10,958 nucleotides of DNA from Clostridia bacterium (lineage in GTDB: Bacteria > Bacillota > Clostridia > Oscillospirales > Acutalibacteraceae): contig JAGBSR010000086.1 in assembly GCA_017631745.1 (NCBI GenBank), positions 1-10,958 on the forward strand, written 5' to 3'. The number at the start of each line of letters is the position of its first letter. The first letter of the stretch is position 1. Positions 1 to 5,109 of this stretch are shown here, piece after piece. The notes beneath the pieces were generated by a model. The model saw nothing but the letters and a program-made list of their open reading frames with translations, made no database searches and was not told the origin of the DNA. The translations under genes were made by a program, and so were the position numbers.

Positions 1-434
1 CGGCATTCCCACATAGTCTCTTCGCTCTTTGCAAAGACAGCCTGCATCTCAACGTTGTTGAGAAGAGCTCTGTATCTCTCTTCGTGGCTCTTTTCGATAG
101 CGGCTACCATTCTGAATTTAGCAGCGATTTCTGCAAAGCCCTCTTCTTCAGCTTCCTGAGCCATACGGTCATACATATCTGTCCATTCGTAGTTTTCGCC
201 TGCTGCTGCAGCTGCAAGGTTTTCTGCTGTATCACCAAGCTCGCCTAAAAGCTTGAACCACATCTTAGCGTGTTCTTTTTCGTTATTGGCTGTCTGCTCA
301 AAAATAGCAGCAATCTGCTGATAGCCCTCTTTCTTAGCCTTTGAAGCAAAATATGTGTATTTATTTCTTGCCATGCTTTCGCCTGCAAATGCTTCAAGGA
401 GATTTTTTTCTGTTTTTGTGCCTTTGAGTTCCAT
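1..434 (-). CDS. rbr: Rubrerythrin, 3' end cut by window edge
   Basis: Rubrerythrin is a cytoplasmic di-iron peroxidase that reduces hydrogen peroxide in anaerobes, taking electrons through a C-terminal rubredoxin centre. Translating the minus strand from ATG at 434 gives 144 residues before the window ends. The four-helix di-iron ligands are all visible: E19 in AFAGES, E52 and H55 in the ExxH of NEKEH, E94 and E97 in EAEEE, and E114 and H117 in the ExxH of IEKSHEERY. The last residues, ETMWEC, reach the first cysteine of the expected rubredoxin CxxC, so only the small iron-binding tail lies outside. An in-frame ATG exists at 449, but GGAGG at 443-447 sits 8 bases upstream of 434, so 434 is preferred. 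The gene has its own promoter (495-523) and follows the penicillin-binding protein gene on the same strand. The family is certain from the ligands; the physiological electron donor cannot be read here. Confidence 0.95.
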   Translation of the reverse strand, partial: MELKGTKTEKNLLEAFAGESMARNKYTYFASKAKKEGYQQIAAIFEQTANNEKEHAKMWFKLLGELGDTAENLAAAAAGENYEWTDMYDRMAQEAEEEGFAEIAAKFRMVAAIEKSHEERYRALLNNVEMQAVFAKSEETMWEC

Positions 435-471
435 TGTAATTTCCTCCATATTGTAATAATATTTTTATTAA

Positions 472-489
472 AGTCAGCTTCTGCTGACT
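472..489. promoter_or_regulatory. Perfect inverted repeat at the rubrerythrin transcription start
   Basis: AGTCAGC and GCTGACT form a perfect 7-bp dyad around TTCT. On the minus strand it starts about 6 bases after the predicted -10 hexamer, so it would sit at the very 5' end of the rubrerythrin mRNA. It could be a repressor operator, a 5' stabilising hairpin, or a weak terminator for the upstream cell-wall operon. The following tract (TTTAATAAAAA) is poor for a terminator. It does not resemble the usual PerR box. Confidence 0.5.
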
Positions 490-494
490 ATTTT

Positions 495-523
495 ACTTTA
501 TCATTATCGGTGCGTTTTGTCAA
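495..523 (-). promoter_or_regulatory. Promoter of rubrerythrin gene
   Basis: On the minus strand a perfect -35 TTGACA (518-523) is followed after 17 bases by TAAAGT (495-500), which matches four of six -10 consensus bases. The predicted start is near 488, giving a leader of about 55 bases before the ATG at 434. The -35 lies 7 bases past the stop of the penicillin-binding protein gene, so rubrerythrin can be expressed independently of it. Confidence 0.6.
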
Positions 524-529
524 CTTTAA

Positions 530-1900
530 TCAGCCAACTTCTTTTAAAACCTTCTGCATTACTCTGTTTGCAACAGGTATAGCATGAGTGTATCCGAGAC
601 CGCCGTTTTCAAGGCAAACTACAATAGCATAGGGGAAGCCTGCCTTATTGCTGAAGCCTACAAACCAGGCGTGGCTCTTACCGTTTGAAACCTCAGCCGA
701 GCCTGTCTTACCGCACATTTCAAGACCCGGGAATTTGTTGTCGCTGTAGTAATTCTTTACATTTGAGCGAAGAAGCTTTTTGATTTTTTTCGCTGTTTCT
801 TCACCGAGCTTTATGTTGGTATTAACCTTGCTTTTTACATCCACAATTTCAGAGGACTCCTCGACTATATATGGAGTCATCGCCTTGCCGCCGTTGGCAA
901 TTGCGCCCATAAACATAAGCATCTGACTGGGGTTAACGAGAGTAGTATACTGTCCTATACCTGCCCAACCGAGGTCAAGCTTGGTGCTGTCTGATACATC
1001 AAAGGTGCTTCTGACTGTTTTAGCCTTGCTGATAGTCACATTCTTACCGAAGCCGAGAGCTCTCACTGTTTCCGTGAGTTTTTCTTTGCCAACCTCATTG
1101 GCAAGCTCTGAAAATACGCTGTTGCAGGAAACATTCAGTGCTCTTTCAAAGCTGAGACTGCCGTGCACACCGTTGCAGATAACGTCCCCTTTGCCGAAGG
1201 TCTTTTTACCCGTACACTTGAAGGTTCTCGAATAAAGATCAGGGATATTTTCAATAGCGCAGATAGCTGTAACCACCTTAAAGGTTGAGCCGGGAGTGAA
1301 GACGCCCGATATAGCTCTGTTCATATAGATACCGTTGTATTTGCCTGTTGTGTTGGTGTCGATATCCTTGGGTTTGTTCTGGGGGTCATAGGTTGGTGCA
1401 GACACCATACATACTACCTCGCCCGTCTCGTAATTATACACTATAACAGTACCCTTGTTGCCGTTCATAGCGGCATAGGCCTCAGCACAGACATCAGCAT
1501 CTATTGTCAGCTTTATATCCACACCCTCATCGCTTGAAAGAGTACCGTAGATACCGTCTACAAAGTTATAGCCGATAAGATTTGAACGATAGAGCGTCTG
1601 CACGCCTGTGGCAATGTACCCTGCCGAATCTCCCACCACATGAAGAGTGGAAAGTCGCTTGTTGTAGTTCGAATTGTAAACACGTTTTCCTTTTTCTGTG
1701 GAAACTAAAATTTCGCCGTCGCTGTCATAAATAGTACCTGCCACAGTGAGCTCTCCGCCTTTATAAATAAGAGCATTGGCTCTGTTTGCAACCCAGGTGT
1801 CACCGTCTGATATAAAGCTGTAAAGCATTATACCAAGACCTGCAAAAAAGGCGACAATAAGAAAAATTATAATATATGTTCTCTTGGTTGTATTTCTCAT
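530..1900 (-). CDS. Class B-like penicillin-binding protein (transpeptidase, PbpA type)
   Basis: This is a membrane-anchored D,D-transpeptidase that cross-links peptidoglycan outside the cytoplasmic membrane. It has 456 residues: a short cytoplasmic start, one membrane segment at about 8-28, a short N-terminal domain and a penicillin-binding domain from about residue 145. The three catalytic motifs are present in order: STFK at 205-208 (active serine S205), SCN at 258-260 and KTG at 398-400. No PASTA domains or glycosyltransferase domain are seen, and the length is short for FtsI but fits the PbpA type that pairs with SEDS proteins. A strong ribosome site, AAGGAGG at 1908-1914, lies 7 bases before the start and overlaps the stop of the SEDS gene, so the two are probably translationally coupled. 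It is the last gene of the FHA-SEDS-PBP operon. Whether it serves elongation, division or sporulation cannot be decided from sequence alone. Confidence 0.93.
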   Translation of the reverse strand: MRNTTKRTYIIIFLIVAFFAGLGIMLYSFISDGDTWVANRANALIYKGGELTVAGTIYDSDGEILVSTEKGKRVYNSNYNKRLSTLHVVGDSAGYIATGVQTLYRSNLIGYNFVDGIYGTLSSDEGVDIKLTIDADVCAEAYAAMNGNKGTVIVYNYETGEVVCMVSAPTYDPQNKPKDIDTNTTGKYNGIYMNRAISGVFTPGSTFKVVTAICAIENIPDLYSRTFKCTGKKTFGKGDVICNGVHGSLSFERALNVSCNSVFSELANEVGKEKLTETVRALGFGKNVTISKAKTVRSTFDVSDSTKLDLGWAGIGQYTTLVNPSQMLMFMGAIANGGKAMTPYIVEESSEIVDVKSKVNTNIKLGEETAKKIKKLLRSNVKNYYSDNKFPGLEMCGKTGSAEVSNGKSHAWFVGFSNKAGFPYAIVVCLENGGLGYTHAIPVANRVMQKVLKEVG

Positions 1901-1907
1901 TTTACCG

Positions 1908-1914
1908 CCTCCTT
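1908..1914 (-). promoter_or_regulatory. Ribosome binding site of PBP overlapping the SEDS stop codon
   Basis: The minus-strand AAGGAGG is complementary to the 16S rRNA tail and stands 7 bases before the PBP ATG at 1900. Its first two bases lie inside the TAA stop of the SEDS gene (1913-1915). Ribosomes finishing the SEDS protein would therefore sit on the PBP initiation site, which fits coupled synthesis of the two partner enzymes. Confidence 0.8.
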
Positions 1915-3199
1915 ATGATTTATAAAGCTTGGGATATGCTCTGACATCTGCCGACTTGATAAAGGCAAAGAGAGCCCATGAGCATATCATACTTGAGCCG
2001 CCCTGACTGACAAAGGGCAGAGTTACGCCTGTCAGAGGCAGAAGGTCGGTGATGCCGAAAATATTAAGGCATATCTGGAATAACAGCATAGCCGATGCCG
2101 AGCAGGCGGCTATGGAATAAAAGGTTGAGGGCGCACTCTTTGAGCTGATAACAGCATAAATAGCGATAAAAGCGAAAGCGAGTACAACAGCAAAAGCTAT
2201 CACTATGCCCATCTCCTCGCAGATAAGACCGAAGATTAGGTCAGTGGTGGAAGCATAAACATTACGAAGTGCTCCGTTGCCCACACCAAGACCGAAAAGT
2301 CCGCCCGAAACGGAATATATGAGCACTCTGGTCTGCTGATAGCCTGCACCGTAAATATCTTCCCATACATGGCGGTATGCCGCAAAACGCGCCGCAACAT
2401 GAGGTCTGAAATAAATTATGAGCACCGCACCGATTAATGCCGCAGCACAGATGAATATAATCGAGCGCAAATCGCCTGAGCGCATAAAGGATATAACTAT
2501 GAATGTAAAGAAGAATATAAGCGCCGTGCCGAAGTCTTTCATAAGAAAGAGTACGCCTATGCAGCCCATAGCAAAAACTATGTACATATAAATATTTTTT
2601 GCTGTCAGAAGCTTATCAAGGCTTGCCGCGCCCACAAATATGAATGCTATCTTCACAAACTCCGAGGGCTGAATTGAAAAGCCCTTGAAGGCAAGCCAGT
2701 TATAAGCACCGTTGATAGCGCCCACTGCATATCTGATATAAACAAAAGAGCCTGCAAGAAAAACAAGAGCAAACACCGCAAGGGGAATTCTCACAGCCAT
2801 AACTCTTTTTACATCCATAATAAACCATAAGAGCACATCGTAAACAAGCACACCTGCAATAACTGTTATCAGCTGCTTGAGCATACCCGAGGGAGCTACA
2901 CTTGCCTGCAGGCAAAGACCGATACCGCTTAAAAAGAAGGCTATAAACTCAAGCTCGAAATTAACCTTTTTGGGCACCATTCTCATAAAGCCTACATATG
3001 CCCATTCAAAGACCAAATACACCAGAAGCAGCATTGCCACCTTGTAATTTATGGCATCTCCACCGAATATAACAGGAGTAAAGGAGATAACCTGAAAGGA
3101 TGTCAGAAGAAAGAGAATGAAGCTTCTGTCAACATATTTATACTTTCGTCTCACCTTATCGCCGCGGCTGACATTTTTGCGCGGATTCTGCTGTTGCAT
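1913..3199 (-). CDS. SEDS-family peptidoglycan glycosyltransferase (FtsW/RodA/SpoVE)
   Basis: SEDS proteins polymerise lipid II into glycan strands and work with a class B PBP, here the next gene. The protein is almost entirely membrane segments, about ten. It carries family signatures, numbered from the upstream ATG at 3205: QPSEFVKIAF at 179-188, GLFGLGVGNG at 302-311, TTDLIF at 320-325 with D322 matching the catalytic aspartate known in RodA, and LLPLTGVTLPFVSQGGSS at 388-405. The cytoplasmic N-terminus is basic, as the positive-inside rule predicts. I chose ATG 3199 (428 residues) over the in-frame ATG 3205: AAAGGAG at 3207-3213 is 7 bases from 3199 but only 1 base from 3205. The gene is second in its operon, starting 15 bases after the FHA gene. 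The residues do not clearly separate FtsW from RodA; the QGGSS instead of the commoner YGGSS is a small variation. Confidence 0.93.
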   Translation of the reverse strand: MQQQNPRKNVSRGDKVRRKYKYVDRSFILFLLTSFQVISFTPVIFGGDAINYKVAMLLLVYLVFEWAYVGFMRMVPKKVNFELEFIAFFLSGIGLCLQASVAPSGMLKQLITVIAGVLVYDVLLWFIMDVKRVMAVRIPLAVFALVFLAGSFVYIRYAVGAINGAYNWLAFKGFSIQPSEFVKIAFIFVGAASLDKLLTAKNIYMYIVFAMGCIGVLFLMKDFGTALIFFFTFIVISFMRSGDLRSIIFICAAALIGAVLIIYFRPHVAARFAAYRHVWEDIYGAGYQQTRVLIYSVSGGLFGLGVGNGALRNVYASTTDLIFGLICEEMGIVIAFAVVLAFAFIAIYAVISSKSAPSTFYSIAACSASAMLLFQICLNIFGITDLLPLTGVTLPFVSQGGSSMICSWALFAFIKSADVRAYPKLYKS

Positions 3200-3206
3200 A
3201 GTCATT

Positions 3207-3213
3207 CTCCTTT
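3207..3213 (-). promoter_or_regulatory. Ribosome binding site that decides the SEDS start
   Basis: AAAGGAG on the minus strand is followed by two in-frame ATGs, at 3205 and 3199. The first is only 1 base away, too close for initiation, while the second is 7 bases away. This supports the shorter protein starting MQQQNPRK. Confidence 0.65.
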
Positions 3214-3214
3214 C

Positions 3215-4123
3215 TTATGATACTGTTTTTGTTTTCACTCTGTAATAGAGTCTTTCATCGCCCACAGCGATAATGTCACCGTCGAAGAGAAGCTGAGGTG
3301 CAGTAACCTTTCTGCCGTTGAGCAGAGTCGGTCTTCCCGAGCCTGCATCTTCAACAGCCCAACCGTCTTCATAAAGCACAATCATTGCCTGAGTCTTACC
3401 GACATTCTGACCCTTGAGTTTTATATCACTTCGTCTTGCTGAGCCTATTCTTACTTCGTTTCCGCAAAGAATAAAGATTTCTCCCGTATCCTTATTCACG
3501 ATACAGTGCTGAGTAACGCGTCTTACATTCTTCTGTACTCTGGGTGTTTCCACAGTATAGGAGCCAGCTTTATTGCTTGCGGCAGCTGTTCTTGTACTCT
3601 GCCGTGTCTGTGTGTTTGCTCTCTGAGCAGCAGCGGTCTGCTGAGAGGAAGCCTGACGGTTCTGCTTCGATGAAGCCTCAGCGGTTTTATTTGCAGCTTT
3701 CTTTTTTTGCTTGCCTACTCTTTGAACAGGATCGTCGGCAATTTCAAAGCGGAAGCGCACCTTACCCATAGTGATGATATCACCGTTTTCTATAGTCTGC
3801 TTTTTGCTGACAGAAGTGCCGTTGACCTTAATGGGTGCCTTAGATAAGGTTTCGAAAATATACCAGCCGTCTATACGCCTTGAGATAACAGCCTGCACTC
3901 TCGGAATAGAATTGTAGTCCAGCACTATATCACAGCTTGAGCCTCTGCCGATAGAGGTTTCCCACATATTAAGCGGATGTCTTTCACCTGAATGCATATC
4001 GGTAATATATCCGTAAATTTTTTCTTTCGGATGACCGAGCCATAAAGCGAGAATGCACTTTACCAGCAGAATGACAGTTATCAGCGGCAGCACTATTCTT
4101 GAAATATCTGTAATGAATTCCAT
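3215..4123 (-). CDS. Membrane-anchored protein with two FHA domains
   Basis: FHA domains normally bind phosphothreonine peptides and act as adaptors under Ser/Thr kinases. This 302-residue protein has a membrane segment at about 8-29, a first FHA domain at about 53-128, a basic Gln/Ala/Thr-rich linker at about 136-200, and a second FHA domain at about 205-298. Both show the FHA frame: GR at 59-60 with NGTSV at 101-105 in the first, and RIGS at 225-228 with NGRKV at 269-273 in the second. The usual SRxHA core is PRVQA (74-78) in the first and GKTQA (242-246) in the second, so the pocket serine and the structural histidine are missing in both. The second also lacks the GR arginine. It is the first gene of the operon with SEDS and PBP genes, so it probably organises that enzyme pair at the membrane. 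Canonical phosphothreonine binding is doubtful. The start at 4123 has GAGG 5 bases upstream. Confidence 0.9.
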   Translation of the reverse strand: MEFITDISRIVLPLITVILLVKCILALWLGHPKEKIYGYITDMHSGERHPLNMWETSIGRGSSCDIVLDYNSIPRVQAVISRRIDGWYIFETLSKAPIKVNGTSVSKKQTIENGDIITMGKVRFRFEIADDPVQRVGKQKKKAANKTAEASSKQNRQASSQQTAAAQRANTQTRQSTRTAAASNKAGSYTVETPRVQKNVRRVTQHCIVNKDTGEIFILCGNEVRIGSARRSDIKLKGQNVGKTQAMIVLYEDGWAVEDAGSGRPTLLNGRKVTAPQLLFDGDIIAVGDERLYYRVKTKTVS

Positions 4124-4163
4124 ATTAACCTCACTGTCTTTTAAAAGATATTATACTGAATAA

Positions 4164-4192
4164 ATCATAAGCTAATTGAAAGTTTTTGTCAA
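4164..4192 (-). promoter_or_regulatory. Promoter of the FHA-SEDS-PBP operon
   Basis: On the minus strand a perfect TTGACA (4187-4192) and TATGAT (4164-4169, one mismatch) are separated by exactly 17 bases, a near-consensus vegetative promoter. The predicted leader is about 35 bases. A second TATAAT at 4150-4155 has no good -35 and is a weaker candidate. The promoter lies just downstream of the AraC-type gene, which reads in the same direction, so some read-through is possible. Confidence 0.75.
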
Positions 4193-4229
4193 TAAATCGG
4201 TGTAATTTAATAAATAATACATATGAGCC

Positions 4230-4985
4230 TTAAAAAAGATTTAAGCTTTTCCTTTCGGCTCCGGGAGTGTTGCCGTAAAGCTCCTTATATTTTGCTATAA
4301 AGTGACTTTCCGAGCAGAAGCCTAATTGATAGGCTATCTGCGAATTTGAAAAGCCTCTTTCTATAAGACGTCGGCTTTCTCTGAGCTTCTGAGATAGAAT
4401 ATATTTTGCCGTGGTGTAACCCGTATTGTCTTTGAAGAGAATGCTCAGATGGTCCTTTGAAACTGAGCAGTAAGTCGCCACCTGCTGAGGTGTTATCTTC
4501 TGATAAAGATTTTGCTCTATATAGTGAACGGCCTTTTTGATAACGGGGTGAGATATTTTGATTTTTGAGGCCTTATCAACCATACCCGTAAGTTCAATAG
4601 CCTTTTCAGCCAGAAAGCTCGGTATATCCTCTGCCTTTTTCATACTGTCAATTTTTCTGATATATTCATCGGAAAGATTATATGCCACAGTTTCACTCAC
4701 ACCGCCTCTGATAGCGGCTCTTGTTGCAAGAGTAATACAGCAGATGGCAAAATACTGCATCTGCTTGAGCTGATTGTTACTCATTCTCCCCACAACCACT
4801 CGATTGCTCCACAAAACATCAAGCATTTTCCCTGCGGCCTCAGCGTCGCCTCTTTCTATACAGCTGTAAAACATAACCTCCGTCTCATAAGGGGTATGCT
4901 TTTTTTCTTCTTCAAGACCCGAATAATAAGGGTCGGCAGAGTCTGCAGGCAATATTTCTATATTCTTATCAAAAAAATTCGTCAT
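4230..4985 (-). CDS. AraC-family transcriptional regulator
   Basis: This is a 251-residue DNA-binding regulator. The C-terminal AraC domain spans about 146-246: a first helix-turn-helix at about 163-185 (ITPQQVATYCSVSKDHLSIL) and a second at about 211-235, followed by the family signature ending YGNTPGAERK (237-246). The N-terminal part, about 30-140, is helical and not a cupin. It resembles a sensor type common in clostridial AraC proteins, with segments like SNNQLKQMQYFA and NLSDEYIRKID. The ligand is not known to me. The start at 4985 has a strong site, AGAGGTGA, 4 bases upstream. The gene diverges from the GH3 glucosidase gene across 124 bp containing direct repeats, so it most likely controls that gene and itself in response to a sugar or related signal (inference). 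No convincing terminator follows it. Confidence 0.92.
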   Translation of the reverse strand: MTNFFDKNIEILPADSADPYYSGLEEEKKHTPYETEVMFYSCIERGDAEAAGKMLDVLWSNRVVVGRMSNNQLKQMQYFAICCITLATRAAIRGGVSETVAYNLSDEYIRKIDSMKKAEDIPSFLAEKAIELTGMVDKASKIKISHPVIKKAVHYIEQNLYQKITPQQVATYCSVSKDHLSILFKDNTGYTTAKYILSQKLRESRRLIERGFSNSQIAYQLGFCSESHFIAKYKELYGNTPGAERKSLNLF

Positions 4986-5002
4986 AAAATCACCTCTTTT
5001 TT

Positions 5003-5031
5003 ATTATATCACTATTTTTTGATATAAACAA
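5003..5031 (-). promoter_or_regulatory. Possible promoter of the AraC-type gene
   Basis: A perfect TATAAT lies on the minus strand at 5003-5008. Seventeen bases upstream is TTGTTT (5026-5031), which matches only half of the -35 consensus. It overlaps the GATATAA repeats, so the regulator could control its own synthesis. The predicted leader is very short, about 10 bases, and would begin at the ribosome site, which lowers confidence. Confidence 0.35.
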
Positions 5032-5048
5032 CTGTAATTTGATATAAA
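5004..5048. repeat. GATATAA repeats, candidate AraC-type operator
   Basis: TTTGATATAAA occurs twice in direct orientation, at 5018-5028 and 5038-5048, with starts exactly 20 bases apart, about two helical turns. A third, inverted copy of the core (TTATATC, 5004-5010) lies on the regulator side. Pairs of direct repeats at this spacing are typical targets of AraC-family proteins. The right-hand repeat contains the likely -35 of the glucosidase promoter, an activator-like position. The DNA here is AT-rich, so part of the similarity could be composition. Confidence 0.5.
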
Positions 5049-5066
5049 ATTTCTTCTTAATACTAT
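5039..5066 (+). promoter_or_regulatory. Weak promoter candidate for the GH3 gene
   Basis: TTGATA (5039-5044, inside the second direct repeat) is followed after 16 bases by TACTAT (5061-5066). Both hexamers deviate from consensus, as expected for a promoter that needs an activator. An alternative -10 is TATAAA at 5064-5069, with a long 19-base spacer. The downstream ribosome site is AAAGGAG at 5093-5099, 10 bases before the ATG. Confidence 0.35.
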
Positions 5067-5109
5067 AAAATGAAATAGAATAATATTTATTTAAAGGAGA
5101 AAAGAAACC

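Noticed and set aside
981..1235. Plus-strand open frame of 84 codons
   Set aside because: It lies wholly inside the penicillin-binding protein gene on the other strand, with no ribosome site and no recognisable domain.
3530..3720. Gln/Ala/Thr-rich stretch in the FHA protein as a possible frameshift or insertion
   Set aside because: The frame stays open, both flanking FHA domains are in the same frame, and such low-complexity linkers are usual between domains.
4229..4245. Dyad CTTAAA/TTTAAG at the end of the AraC-type gene as a terminator
   Set aside because: The stem is short and all A-T apart from one pair, and no T-run follows on the minus strand; it looks like chance in AT-rich DNA.
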